Positions 1 through 11,609 are shown, counted from the stretch's first letter. The stretch: 64,000 nucleotides of DNA from Hypomesus transpacificus (GCF_021917145.1 NC_061082.1:9150237-9214236), one strand, 5' to 3'. The notes: a model not told the origin generated them from the letters alone. Numbers and translations: made by a program.

Positions 1-910
1 ACACTTGCCATCTACCTTTACATTAGCGACAGTAACTCAGCTGGCTCGTAGCCCCGTTGCTGTAAGATGCTTCGAATTTGCCCATTCTCATCTGATCACC
101 CTGGTTTGCAGAGGTGCACACTCATAATAATTTCAATGAGGGGAAAGGCGGATATCACGCGTGCCATAACACCAACAGCATAACGGTTATCCAAATAACA
201 AAGAAGTGTACAACACTGGCGTTCACACACACACACTTGATGCCATCTATCTTTACATTAGCAACAGTAACTCAGCTGTTAGCTATAGAACTAATGTTAC
301 AGCCACATTTTAAGGGTAGCAAGCTAGGTAACCATATACAGTAAAGCAACAAAATGATATAGCGTTAGTTAACTTACTTGTCCAAGGTTTGTAGCTTGAC
401 CAAGGAGATTTAGTAATGATCCAGAATTTCATTTCAGCAAGGCAAGCTTTGTGTTGGCTCAAGCCAAAATAAAATTAAGATATTGATTCTGCAGAGGCTT
501 GGATGAAGGAACTAAAAAAATACTTTTGTTTTGATTTGTACATCCAAACACTGAGCAACTGTAATGCTTCGTTTGTTTGCTAGCCATGATGTCTCTTCAG
601 GAAAAAACGATATCGCACTTGCCTTTGCACGATCGTAGCTCACTTTTTCATGGGCGGGCCATATTATCTGGGTGGTCAAAGCAGAGAGAAGGGCGGTAGC
701 CTGGCTTGTGAAGTCGCAAGGAGCAGATTTTCAAACAGAGCGTTTAAGCCTTCATTTTCTCAAAGGCGAAGAAGAACACCCAGGGCTTGGTTTACACCTA
801 TCGAAAATTCTAGCCACTGGGGGACCAAAGGCAGGCTAGGGGAACTCATATTGATGTTAAATAACCTCCTAAAGTGAAGTTTTCATGTCATGTGACCTTT
901 AAGTTACTTG
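1..910 (-). repeat. Composite dispersed repeat, inverted relative to 49771-50250
   Basis: The part from about 260 to 910 matches the reverse complement of 49771-50250. Both contain the segment with CTCCTAAAGTGAAGTTTTC (or its complement), the segment about an 'ATTTTCTCAAAGGC' block, and a 'TGATATAGCGTTAGTTAACT' block. Inside, positions 1-43 and 234-278 are direct repeats sharing CTTTACATTAGC and CAGTAACTCAGCT. No coding potential is convincing. It looks like an old non-autonomous element; class unknown. Confidence 0.6.
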
Positions 911-1009
911 ACCCCAGGTACGTGCTCCCTGGCCGCAAACATTTCCCTCACACCACGCTGCCTAAACCTTATGCCGAGTGTAGGGAAAAAGTTGAGGAAG
1001 AGACTTATT

Positions 1010-1114
1010 TTGCTACTATGGATCTGTGGTCTATAATTGTCTTAACCTATCGTTATAGAATGGAAATATAAATATCTATCGTGATTTTTTTTTACCCATA
1101 TCGCCCAGCCCTAC
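1010..1114 (-). mobile_element. hAT-type transposon terminal fragment
   Basis: The segment ends in ATATCGCCCAGCCCTA (1097-1114 region). Its reverse complement, TAGGGCTGGGCGATAT, is a terminal sequence I associate with fish hAT elements. The A/T-rich stretch just before it (GTGATTTTTTTTTACCC) fits the subterminal region. Only one end is seen and no transposase is attached, so this is a solo end or relic. Assignment is from memory of the family. Confidence 0.4.
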
Positions 1115-2820
1115 TGGACACTGAGGGGTAGGGACAAGTAGCCTGACGTTTTCATAATCATAATTCTAGTCAGAATATGAGTCTGATAACTCTCCGTTGG
1201 GCTGTGAGTATGGGGCGTGTTTCAACCAAACTCGTAAAACAAATGCCTTTTCGCTCAATTGGATAGACCTACAACCAATCAGAGCAACATAATATGTTAT
1301 TTGTCGAAAACAAATTCAACCCAAGCGCTATTTGGTGACGTGGTTGATGACGTTACTGTTGATCATCTGTCAATCATCGTATAAAGCCTGCCCTGACAAT
1401 TTCATTTGTCTGAAGCTGTTCGGACATAGTTTTTCCACAACCGAGCTTCCCCATCCCCAACTTCCTGACCAAATTGTTTTGTGGGCAGGGCTAAGTTGAG
1501 CTGGCAGCCAGGCCAAGGGACAACCTTAGTGGTGCCTGAACCTCTTCCTCAAGACAAAGTACATTTGTCAATTATACAAAAATATTTACACAAGTCCAAG
1601 TGTTTCAGTATAAAATAGCTGTCATGGAAGATAGGAAACAGCTATCCTCATGGCATCTTAACGGAAAATAATATAGTATATTTATAGAGTGATGCTCTGT
1701 TTGATATTTGTATATATTTTGTGCTGGGGAGACAACCCTAGATTCGTAGAAGGGTGGCGCTGTTTGAATAATGGACCAGGATATACTATATTTGGTTATA
1801 TGTTTTAATTAAATTAAATTAAAAAGAAAAGCCCTGGAAAGAAATGCAGACTCGGTGGTAGAAGGAGAGACGGTGAGGAGGCTGAAGACTGCCAGACATA
1901 AACTCACTTCAGAAAAGGCGACCATGAAAAACAGGGCACTGCTGGAAATAACTTTTAGTATGTAGGGCTACACGGTCTAACTTGGTCAACATAAGGTATT
2001 TTATCTAGAAACGCATCAGTCAAAGCTGGAGGGTTTGACTGGTCTACAGGGTGCTAGGGTGATCCATGGGGCAGCGCTTAGAAAGCTCCTGTGAAAACTA
2101 ATGAAGAGTACAAACTTGGCCTACTATATTGGAATACATTAAATTTATAAAATATTGTTGTTGTTGTTGGGTAAACTTCGCCTGGTTGTTTAAAATTGCT
2201 ACATTCCCGCTGACACAAAAATCACAGACTGTTGTATGTTCATTTAAAAAACCAAAAACGATTTCTTAATTGGAGTCAATTTGAGTTTCCTCTCGTAGTC
2301 AGAAATTACACAATGCTCGCTAAGGCAGAAACATCAGGCTTTTCTTTTGACTCGTTATCATCAGAGATGAGACTAAAAACTATTTGTGTAATTAGCTTCC
2401 CTAAATTATGAGACCCGGCTAATTCATATTTCCATGTGTGTCAAGGTCAATAAATGATGAGTTATTTTTCTCCCGCAAAGATATTCCCACCAGAATTAAA
2501 CTGATTGCAGTAGCCTATGTGTGCACAAGGAAAAATACACGTTTTTAGAAATTACGTTTATTTAGGCTAATGATTCCAAAATACTTTATATAAAGACTAT
2601 AGTCAGTGTGCGAAGTCCGGGGGGGCTCGACCCCCCTGAGCCATGAGCCCCTCTGAAATACTCTAAAGCAAAATTTGAAGGGGGTCCAAAAAAAAATCGA
2701 AATAAATATAGTCACTAGAATGTTTTTAAGCTCACCAGTATTCAGAAATCAAAACATTTATTCACCATTTTTTTGGCCAAGCGGAGCCAGCCAGTCCTGT
2801 GCATTTAGCCATGTGCGCCT
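1115..2820. other. Gene-free, AT-rich spacer
   Basis: No open frame of note. It contains an A/T-rich simple tract at 1803-1830 and a C/G foldback at about 2615-2650. I see no gene or complete mobile element here. Confidence 0.6.
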
Positions 2821-3004
2821 GTAGCCGGTGTGTGGTGAAACTCACTCCTCAAGTATGTAAGAGACCACCCGCGTCAACAAATTGCTAGCTTTTCGTTGGC
2901 GTAGTTGGTAGTGGTGGCGCTTGGGAAGTCAGAGGTGGTGAGTTTGACTCCCCGTGGGAGCGGATGGATGCCCGTATACCTCTGACGGAACTTGCAAGAC
3001 CACG
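2821..3004 (+). repeat. tRNA-derived SINE-like repeat, copy 1
   Basis: The unit starts GTAGCCGGTGTGTGGTGAAA and contains GTAGTTGGTAGTGG (A-box-like) followed about 35 nt later by GAGTTTGACTCCCC (B-box-like), the internal promoter arrangement of a tRNA gene. It recurs almost unchanged at 3082-3266 and more diverged at 21775-21962. No intact tRNA cloverleaf is claimed. Confidence 0.6.
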
Positions 3005-3081
3005 TCTCTTACACTGGTGCCGTGACCCAGATCACTAGGTTAGCATCAGCTAGCTGGCCGGAGTGAGTTTGAGGGGTGAAT

Positions 3082-3266
3082 GTAGCCGGTGTGTGGTGAA
3101 ACTCACTCCTCAAGTATGTAAAAGGCCACCCGCGTCAACAAATTGCTAGCTTTTCGTTGGTGTAGTTGGTAGTGGAGGCGCTTGGGAAGTCAGAGGTGGT
3201 GAGTTCGACTCCCCGTGGGAGCGGACGGATGCCCGTATACCTCTGACGGAACTTACAAGACCACGG
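3082..3266 (+). repeat. tRNA-derived SINE-like repeat, copy 2 (interrupted)
   Basis: Near-identical to 2821-3004, with a better B box (GAGTTCGACTCCCC). The two copies are in tandem, 77 bp apart. The 3' part is split by the inverted-repeat element at 3267-3695: copy 1 reads GACCACGTCTCTTACAC, while here GACCACG precedes the insert and CCATGTCTGTTACAC follows it. Confidence 0.6.
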
Positions 3267-3695
3267 CTGTGTCTACTACCGCGCACTTGTGCACTTCGAG
3301 CACCGACTTTCAGTGCTTAGGGCGCTTCACTCACAAAGACAGAATAATTCAGTGCACTGAAAGTACCAGGATGGCGCACTGCAAACGGTCCAAAAAAACA
3401 GTGTACAACGATAGACACTGCTCGCCCTAAACGAGCGCCATTTTGGCTACGTAGCGGAAAAGGAGGATCCCTTTCGGCAGCTTTTTCCACTTAAGTGGAG
3501 AAGCTCGTTAATTTTGGCAGGTTTTGCGGGTGTGACCAGCAGATTTGCGTCCGTCACTTCCACCAAGTGTTTAACGTAGCAGTGTTCCATTTGAGACAGC
3601 ACTTATCAGCGACAGAGTGCACTGAAAATGTAAGTGCAGTTTTGCAGGGCACTGTATTGCAGTGTACTTTATAAAGTGCGCGGTAGTAGACACAG
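3267..3695. mobile_element. 429-bp MITE inserted in a SINE
   Basis: Perfect 20-bp terminal inverted repeats: CTGTGTCTACTACCGCGCAC at 3267-3286 and its exact reverse complement at 3676-3695. No transposase reading frame lies inside. The target duplication is unclear: CCACG (3261-3265) against CCATG (3697-3701) is the best candidate, with one mismatch. Superfamily not assignable. Confidence 0.7.
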
Positions 3696-3736
3696 TCCAT
3701 GTCTGTTACACGCCGAACAGAAACGTTGAGAAGTCA

Positions 3737-3952
3737 ATGGCTAGCAAGCGAAAGCTAACCTCATTCACACACTTTGGGTTCACATCCAAAAAGGTGGCAC
3801 TTAGAGATGAAGAGGCACCGAATGACAATGCTGTTGCAGCTAGCACAGTGGGCCCACTCACTACCAGAACAGAGAATCATCTCCCACCCAGTGATTCCCC
3901 AGAAGAACAACGTGTAGTTGAGGCCGAGTGCTCCGAAGATGCAGCACCGTGA
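3737..3952 (+). CDS. Short ORF, possibly the N-terminus of a hAT/ZMYM-like protein
   Basis: A 71-aa frame starting MASKRKLTSF, basic at the N-terminus and Ser/Pro/Glu-rich after that. Just downstream, another frame reads LQAGWSTKQVGSWKDRNCF (about 3987-4048), resembling the segment before the TTF-type zinc finger of hAT/ZMYM-like fish proteins. No zinc finger or catalytic core follows. The family link is a weak impression; it could also be a chance frame. Confidence 0.25.
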   Translation: MASKRKLTSFTHFGFTSKKVALRDEEAPNDNAVAASTVGPLTTRTENHLPPSDSPEEQRVVEAECSEDAAP

Positions 3953-4390
3953 AGTACCGTTAGATGCTACTGCTGCTAGCACAAGTGACTTGCAGGCTGG
4001 TTGGTCAACGAAGCAGGTGGGCTCATGGAAAGACCGTAACTGTTTCTGATAGGCTATACCTGGCATTTATTCAGTTAATTGCTCTTGTAAGTGCGCCAGA
4101 TTGGTGACAATCATTGTCATGTCTGCATTGTAATGCCCAACTTTGCTTCCTTGTCAGGGCCGACGTTTGCTATAGACCAATTATCACCCTACGTCACACA
4201 ACTGTCAAGCAGGCTCAACTGCGCATGTCAGTTGCAAAAGACGAACTTCTCCCCGCTCTATTACACTTGGGGTGTCGATCAGGTCATCATATATCTCTGG
4301 CCACTGGATTGCAGGGCTTGATACCAAGTGATCAGCCAAAACTAGCCTGGCTAACGGAGGTCGCTTTCTCAGGCAAATGACGAATGAAAC

Positions 4391-4419
4391 AGGCTATAGA
4401 CCAAATAATTGGTCTATAG
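4391..4419. repeat. 29-bp palindrome
   Basis: GGCTATAGACCAA and TTGGTCTATAGG flank a 4-bp spacer. A related GCTATAGACCAATTA stands at about 4169. It may be an element end or a simple foldback. Confidence 0.5.
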
Positions 4420-4436
4420 GCGAACTATAGGACAGT

Positions 4437-4905
4437 CCTGAACAACCCCTTCCCATCCAGGAGGCCTCCCCCCCTCTACTGTGACGACTCTCTCCATTCA
4501 GGAAGTTAAGACTTTTCAAGAGGCAGAACCCCCGCAAAGCAGCTGGTCCGGACTCTGTCTCTCCTGCCACCCTCAAGCACTGCGCTGACCAGCTGTCTCC
4601 TGTGTTTACAAACATCTTTAACACCTCCCTGGAGACATGTCATGTGCCAGCCTGTCTAAAGTCCTCCACCATCATCCCTGTACCCAAAAAGCCAAGGCCA
4701 ACAGGACTTAATGACTACAGACCGTCGCCCTGGCTGCTGTGGTAAGGAAGTCTTTTGAGCACCTTGTGCTGGCACACCTCAAATCCATCACAGACCCCTT
4801 CCTGGACCCACTGCAGTTTGCCTACAGAGCCAACAGGTCGGTGGATGATGCCGTTAACATGGCCCTCCAGTTAGATAAATCCACATCAGCATCTGAAAGA
4901 ACTGA
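4437..4905 (+). pseudogene. Non-LTR retrotransposon reverse-transcriptase fragment
   Basis: Translation gives reverse-transcriptase finger-region motifs of vertebrate CR1/Rex-like LINEs: [38 protein letters not shown], then after a one-base shift near 4720 SFEHLVLAHL and DPLQFAYRANRSVDDAV. The catalytic palm is missing because the homology stops at about 4905. It is 5' and 3' truncated and frameshifted, a dead copy. Confidence 0.75.
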
Positions 4906-4919
4906 GTAGACTGGGAGAC

Positions 4920-7016
4920 TGAAGTATATCTATGTGGAGTAAATATTTAGTATTCTCTCTTTATTTTGAAAGCTTTTTTGTTGTTTATAGAACTATGTTA
5001 TAACATGAGGCTTTACAGTTTTTTTACCTTCTCAGCCAAGGTAACAATAAACACAGCCCTCTGAATAACAACTCTGAACGAAATGACTTAAGGGCATTCA
5101 GCCACTTTTAAATCCACCATTATTTGTGAATTATATGAGGGGTGAAATCCCGAACCTCAAGCTGGCAGGACAGTAAGTCATTTAGCCAACGCTAGTGGCC
5201 CTGAAAGCTCTTTGTAGTTCTTTGTATTTGGCGTCAAGCCACCTATCTAAACTTTAATGTTTTGCTTGGTTTATTCCATGCTCCTGTAAACATAAACATT
5301 TGTCTTATAACAAGCATACAAAATAAGAGACAAAATACACAGTGATACAGAAAGCCTAAACTACTGTATAAGCAGTGTCAACATGTTTTTTTTTGGAAAT
5401 GTACCCACCATGCCTTGGGAGACACTGTTTACAAATACATAAGCTTGTCTTGCTCCTTTTGATATTCTATCATTAGGCAGAAAAAAGTACAAACATGTAC
5501 AACAGTACATGAACCAACTAATGACTTCAGGGCCTTTGAAGAGTTTGCCATGCATGGAGACAACTCTTGTGTTATTAATATACAAATTCCCACTTAATCT
5601 TCATTTAGGATACAACAATGAGCCCAATAAAAAGACTACAATGTTAATTAATATCAAACAGACTCCCATCCTTGTACATTTGGTGTAGGAAAACTCTAAA
5701 ACAGTCCAACTCTAAATTAAAATATTTCCCCACTGTGTTTATTCGCCCTGAAATCCATTTGGGACATGTATTCACAATCATTCATTCTTTTTTTTCTCAA
5801 AAAAAAGAGAGGAAGATGTCTGCTCTCGAGAGAAACATCTTAGACGAACAGGTGCAAAATTGATAAATTAAACTCTAACATCTCCTATGGGGACTGATGG
5901 GTGCTGCTCAACCTTGAAAATAGTTTGACAGCCTTGCTAAGTGAGTAGTGGCTATGGGATAGGAAGTTAGCATGGCAAAGCTGGAGAGTGACATTTCAGA
6001 AAATAATAAAATGCTTTGCCGAGTTGTGTTAGAAGTCTTCATGTTAGAAGATGTTTGACCTGAGAAGTGCTGCAAACGGTGATATTTTTTAAACAAATCA
6101 AATCCTATTTTTATAGTCTTGTAGACAAGCATTGTCACAGAGGGCTTCACATATGCCCATATAACTGCATCTAAACCAACCTGAAACCCTAAGAGGAAAA
6201 TCTCCATGGAAAATTCAGAGAAAAAAATTGAAGAAACCCTGAGAAAAGCAATCCAGGGAGGGATCCCCTCCTTCAGAGACAGTTGGTGACACAAGCTCCC
6301 ACCATAGGCTGAATACAATTATGCTGTAAGAGTGAATAAAATCTAAGTGTGTGAAAGGAGAGTGAATCGGAGATGCAGAGTTCAGAATCAGCAGAACATT
6401 TGCAGAGCTCTGCATAGGCATTTGTCAGTTTGTTTTAACATCACATTGCATCTTAAAACACCGACTATTTCTGAGGGGGCTTGAGATTGGCATTTGTGAC
6501 TTGTGCTTCTGGTTGTGTAAAGAAATTACAATACAGCAGAAAGGAAGCTTCAGGTCCTGCACCAAGACAAGATTCTTCCACACACTTAAATCAGCAGAGA
6601 ACACACTCCTATGTTACCTATTGCAGATTCCTTTAGTTCAAAACAACAATGGCAATTTAAAGGTCATTTTGTGACATTTGTCCATGATCATGGTTCACTT
6701 GCTGGAACTATCCATTTGGGGAAACTACTTTAAATGGGATGAACATGAGACAAGAATTCTATTTAAAGTCAACATTTTAGCCTTAGTCAACCTACTCATT
6801 TGTGTATAGGTCCCCCCCATTCCTCTCTATAGTAGTAGGGTCTTCACCAAGTTTCACAAGCATTCTTTTTTTATTTATAAACAGCATTTTGTAATCCCAC
6901 CCACCCTACCCCTGCTTGTCAACAAAGCATCAACCATCTTTTAGTCTAATAACTTATGGTCAAATCAGTCTTTGGCCAAACATCATGCTATAACTGCATC
7001 CCAAACACTTAACATT
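4920..7016. other. Gene-free AT-rich region
   Basis: Several short frames exist on both strands (for instance 5908-6318 minus), but none shows a recognisable domain, splice structure or codon bias. I see no gene here. Confidence 0.5.
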
Positions 7017-7866
7017 GGCTGTTTATCAATCCGAAGAACGCTGAGAATGCAAGTACATTCTTTTGAAGAACGTTCTGGCAAGCCTCCTTGCGAGAATGGT
7101 CTTGCAAGGACGCAGGGACGGAGAATGAATTGAGATGGTTAGGGTTTTCCTGGACTCGCAACATTATGATAACACTGACTAACTACAAAAACTAGATAAC
7201 AAAGCTAAAAAATGGTCCGTCTACTTGTAATTTTACGTTTTCTGTAGCCCTTGCTAACTTACAGTACCTGTTAACTAGTGTCTGCACTGCACTGAGATGC
7301 TTCTAGCTAGGTTATCGACAAGTCGGAGCAAATTTACAAATTAGCCGTTTCATCAATAAAATAAGAACATTTTCAGCGACTGAACTGCCTATTTCTCGTC
7401 ACATTTTAATTCAGATGCTGATTTACACGAACCGTTTAGCTGAAATATGAAAAGTAAAAAATTACAGTTGTGAGGTTTGTCCCCCTCGCTTGACATCTTG
7501 CAATGACTTCTGGGAAATCAGAAGCGTTCTCGCTGGTCAAGTCACCATCCGATGCATCCTCGATAAAAGGGGCGGATCAGAAACATTTCCGGGTATTTTT
7601 GGCGTTCTTGGTGACTTGTGTTCTTTGTGAGGTTTGTCCCCCTCGCTTGACATCTTGCAATGACTTCTGGGAAATCAGAAGCGTTCTCGCTGGTCAAGTC
7701 ACCATCCGATGCATCCTCGATAAAAGGGGCGGATCAGGAACATTTCCGGGTATTTTTGGCGTTCTTGGTGACTTGTGTTCTTTGGTTTGGAACCGTACTT
7801 GGGCAATAAAAGATGACGTCAAACGAGTTCGCAAGAACGGAAAAAAACGTGGATTGATAAACAGCC
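7017..7866 (+). mobile_element. Non-autonomous element with GGCTGTTTATCAATCC ends, copy 1
   Basis: The ends GGCTGTTTATCAATCC (7017-7032) and GGATTGATAAACAGCC (7851-7866) are a perfect 16-bp inverted repeat. The interior has no transposase. A related copy lies inverted at 41840-43246, and partial copies lie at 45944-46193 and 22735-22895. Flanking ATT (7014-7016, 7867-7869) could be a 3-bp target duplication, but the second copy does not confirm this. This copy uniquely contains a 157-bp tandem duplication. Confidence 0.75.
7471..7784 (+). repeat. 157-bp tandem duplication inside the element
   Basis: Two near-identical units, 7471-7627 and 7628-7784, both starting TGAGGTTTGTCCCCCTCGCT. The other copies of the element have a single unit, so the duplication arose in this copy. 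It creates a spurious 141-codon frame (7503-7928) that is not a gene. Confidence 0.85.
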
Positions 7867-7980
7867 ATTGTGTCAAAATATATTACCTTGTAATGTATCT
7901 TGTATTTCTGTGCCAAACAGTCTGCTAACACAAAGCGGATATGTTGTCCCAGGTTAAAAAAAAAGAAGCTAAGTATACTA

Positions 7981-8410
7981 TAGGGCTGTCCCCACTCAGT
8001 CGACTAGTCGAGTCGAGCTGCCATATGGCAATGTGAGATCTGATTCTCGCTTGTGTCATCATTACTGAATTAACGAAATGTTCTACAGAAATTGTAGATT
8101 ATATTATTTAAGACAGATAAAGCAACTCTAAAAATATATAATTTAAAAGAAAAGGTGTCACTGTTTTCCCTTTCCTTAATCTGCACTTTGTTTTGTTTTG
8201 GTATATTGCACATATGGCACGAGCACAATTGGCTGCAGAACTACAAACTCTGCCATAGCCTACTTTGTCTGTGTTATTAGTCAAAATGGCAAAGACATCT
8301 GTGGTATGGCAGCATTTCATTAAAGTACATTTACATTTACAAAGTACCAGGTGACTCGAAAAATGTTGAATGCAAACTCTGCCAACAACAGTTTATTTTT
8401 CATACTTTCA
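7981..8410 (+). pseudogene. hAT-like relic with BED zinc-finger remnant
   Basis: TAGGGCTGTCCCCACTCAGTCGACTAGTCGAGTCG at 7980-8014 resembles a hAT end. At 8286 a frame begins MAKTSVVWQHFIKV. After an insertion-like break, a second frame (8340-8407) gives DSKNVECKLCQQQFIF with the CxxC pair of a BED finger. The two halves are out of frame and no catalytic domain follows. Relic only; family assignment is moderate. Confidence 0.45.
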
Positions 8411-9574
8411 TACTTTATTAATTATGTTGCGGTGAAGCGATGAATAACCTGAAAAGCTCTGAGTCTTATCAGTAACTAGGTAGGCTACCCCCACAGCAAT
8501 AAAGTTGGACGTGTTTTAATAAAGGAGGTGGGACACAATCGTGTCTACCTTAAAGCAGACATAGAGCCTAGTCAGAGCCTCAAAGTCCTACATCACCGGT
8601 CCTGGGTTTTAGTTTAATCGTCAGGTGAAATACAAACGGCTGGGTTCTCCTGTGTTGTTGGACCAGGGCACTACTAACCCACAAAAATTCCTATATGAAC
8701 ACTTGCATACCACCTTTACTTTCAGAACTGTGACTAAATCTGTGGAGGTCTTTCGTAGCCCAAACACAAAGTAGGATGCGGATTTCCTCCGTCGGTTTTT
8801 TGTCCACAAAATGAAATGAGCAGCATACACATACGATAGTGATTTGGGTGGTCTCTTCAAGGCTAGGTTTTTCAGCTACATTCTTTTGTAGTCCTGATCT
8901 GTTGGCAGGCGATGGAAACTGTACCGTTTGTCACAAGACCAATCCCTTTCTGTTGTGGGTGTGTGTTCAAGACACAGATTTATCTAAGTCTGGTTGTTAG
9001 TAAAGCCGCGAACAGCACAACAGGTAGCTTAGCAGAGCTCCGCAATGACTTTTATAACAATAATAATAACAATATAAATGACAACATATGTTCAAAAACA
9101 AACCAGTTTTAGTTAAATTACAGTTTAAATTACTTTAGAAAGAATCACTGTTGACAGCTGGCTGGGACTAACGTATAGCAAACCGCAACTTCCGCTACTC
9201 ACCGGAAGTTGCACCTATAATCATTTCTTCAGTAGACCCCCTGAGAATAAGGTGTATACCTAAAATAGATTTGTTTTTTACCTGGGCCCCCAGAGCTGGC
9301 GCTTCGCCTAAACTGGAATACAAATTGCAGGTCCAATGCAACTGATACCATAGCGCACCCAACAATGAGCGAATCTATACTTACAATGGATTAACCTACT
9401 AGCGATAACGCATATACAGTGGACAGCTTGGATACTTATATAATTAGACAACATTCCCAATCAGGGTGAACACTCAAATTATTTAAGCTATAGACCATAG
9501 CATTACACATATCAAAACAAAACAAACACAACAATAAAACTCCAAACAATGCTTATTTAACTAAGCTAATGCCC
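8411..9574. other. Gene-free region
   Basis: No domain, splice pattern or complete element recognised. It contains a short direct/inverted CCGGAAGTTG pair near 9190-9212 and A/T-rich tracts. Confidence 0.5.
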
Positions 9575-11020
9575 TTAACTTAGTAGCTTTTCAGTTTGCC
9601 GTAGGGCATTCTGGGTACCAAGAGCAGGACGAATATATGTGATCTTACAGCATCGCTGGGAACTGTTGGAGCTGAGCGTGAGAGCGGCCTTTGGGGCCCT
9701 TTCTCGCTGTGCAGTTGTCACAGCGGCGGCAAAAGTCCTCAACATCCCTCTTGTGCTGCCCCCAGTAAAAGCCCTGACGGAGGCGGCAGAGTTTTTTAGT
9801 GACTCCAAAGTGTCCAGTCCCCACCCCTCCATGAGTACTCTGGAGCACAGCCTCCCGCAACGCTTTTGGGACCACCACCTGCCACCTCTCCTCCCCTGTA
9901 GCTGACTCTTTCCATGCCCGCTGGAGCACGCCATCCGCCAGCCGCAGTGTCTCAAACTTTGACCACAACCCTTTGGTTGCAAGTGAGAGCGCTGTTACCT
10001 CCTCCCATGGTGGCCTCACCTGTGCCTCTACCCACTGTAGCACTGGCTGTAGGTCTGCATCCTGTCCCTGCTGTTCCCCCATGCAGCCACGCCGACAGTC
10101 TGCAGCTCACAGCTGACAGGCCCGCTCACCCGACACTCTTTGGCAGAGACCCCCTCCTCTGCACACAGCTCCCTCTCCCGTTCCTCTCTCCGCTCACAGT
10201 GGCGGCAACCGTCGGCAGTACAGGGCCGGCGGGAAATGGCGTTGGCGTTGGAGTGGCGTGCCCCTGCCATGTGCACCACTGTGAAGTCATACGGCTGAAG
10301 CTCTTCCAACCAGCGAGCCACCTGACCCTCTGGCTCTCTGAAAGACATGAGCCACTGGAGAGCAGAGTGATCAGTCCTAACAGTAAAGGAAAGGCAACCC
10401 AGGTAGTACTTGTCTGACAGAAGCCACAACAGCCAAGAGCTCCCTCCGGGTGACACAGTAGCGGTGCTCGTGTTTGTCAAAGGTTTTACTGAAGTACGCC
10501 ACCACTCTCTCCCCCTCTGGCCCCATCTGGGCCAGCACCCCACCCATGCCCACATTGCTCGCGTCTGTGTCCAGGATAAAGGGCAAGGTGAGGTCAGGGG
10601 GGGCGAGCACGGGGGCCCCGCTCAGTGCCTGTTTGAGGGCATTGAAAGCCTTGTCACACTCCATTGTCCAAGTGAAGGCCTTGTCTTTCGGAAGCAGGAT
10701 GTTCAGGGGAGCAGCGATGCTTGAGAAGCCCCTTATAAACCTCCTGTAGTAAGAGGCCAGGCCCAAGAAGCTCTTCAGCTGTTGCTGGTTGGTAAGTATG
10801 GGCCCGTCAGGATGTCATCCAGGTAAACTAGACACTGCAGTCGGGGAATGCCATCCAGCACCCTGTCCTTCAAACACTGCCAGTGTCCTCTGTGGGTGGA
10901 GAACACAGTTTTAGCTCTGGCCTCTGGGGAAAGAGGCACCTGCCAGTAGCCACTGCGGAGGTGGGAACAAGCTTCTGCGCAAGACCGGACGAGTTGGTCT
11001 GGAAAGATGGCGCGGTGCAT
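9575..11020 (-). pseudogene. Ty3/Gypsy pol relic (RT, RNase H, integrase zinc finger)
   Basis: Read on the minus strand from 11020: RT palm motifs YWQVPLSPEARAKTVFST, then YLDDIL (about 10825), then SYYRRFIRGFSSIAAPL and FILDTDASNVGMGGVLAQ (RNase H, 10377-10766). A frameshift near 10420 leads to FTVRTDHSALQWL and the integrase HHCC finger (HFGVTKKL, CRRCDNCTARKGP, about 9690-9830). Two in-gene deletions flank YLDDIL: the segment normally carrying MPFGL is absent, and so is the linker before the connection domain. The integrase catalytic core and both LTRs are absent. A dead, deleted copy. Confidence 0.85.
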
Positions 11021-11387
11021 TAGGAGCTCTCGCTTGCCTCACTGTGCCACTGAGCACTTTTCATAGAAATGAATGGGGATGCCATCTTGGAAGACAGAAG
11101 TAGTTGTCTCTAGTTATGTTAACTCTATGCGTGCACGCTTGCAACTAGCTGTACACGTCATTCTTTGCGACAACCAGTCGCGAGCATAGATTTATATGGT
11201 CTCCAGCTTGTGAGCTAAGGCATTGCAGTGGCAGAGTGGGGTACAAGTCCATCCGATAAGAATTAGAGACATGATGCAAACTTTACGGAAATGTATGCTG
11301 TCACTGTATAGTGTTCCTTTCACATGGTTTTTAGAACTAGGCTATAGGGCTGAATACAGGGCTATTCTAGATGAAACTCATCACATA
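11000..11387 (+). repeat. Dispersed repeat A, 5' part (split by Tc1)
   Basis: From about 11110 it aligns collinearly with 43440-43706: both share GCACGCTTGCAACTAGCTGT and CAGTCGCGAGCATAGATT. Positions about 11000-11105 match 43275-43405 only in inverted orientation. Continues after Tc1 at 13051. Confidence 0.7.
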
Positions 11388-11609
11388 CAGTGCCCTCCAA
11401 AAGTATTGGAACAGTGAGGCCAATTCCTTTATTTTTGCTGTAGACTGAAAACATTTGGGCTTGACATCAAACGATGAATGTGAAACCAGAGATCAACGTT
11501 TCAGCTTTTATTTCCAGGTATTTACATCAGGATCTGATGCACAAATTAGAAAATATCACCTTTTTGTTCGAACCCACCCATTTGTCACGTGAGCAAAAGT
11601 ATTGGAACA
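11388..11609 (+). repeat. Tc1 left inverted terminal repeat (IR/DR)
   Basis: 222 bp, matching the reverse complement of 12828-13048 with few mismatches. The outer (from 11399) and inner (11594-11609) copies of CAAAAGTATTGGAACA are the expected transposase-binding direct repeats. Confidence 0.9.

Noticed and set aside
2890..2960. tRNA gene
   Set aside because: A- and B-box-like motifs are present, but the arms do not form a clean cloverleaf and the unit is repeated as a SINE-like body.
5908..6421. Overlapping minus-strand frames of 136 and 68 codons
   Set aside because: No domain, no splice context, A/T-driven composition; they look like chance frames.
7503..7928. 141-codon plus-strand frame
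   Set aside because: Lies across the 157-bp tandem duplication of a non-coding element; the protein simply repeats itself.
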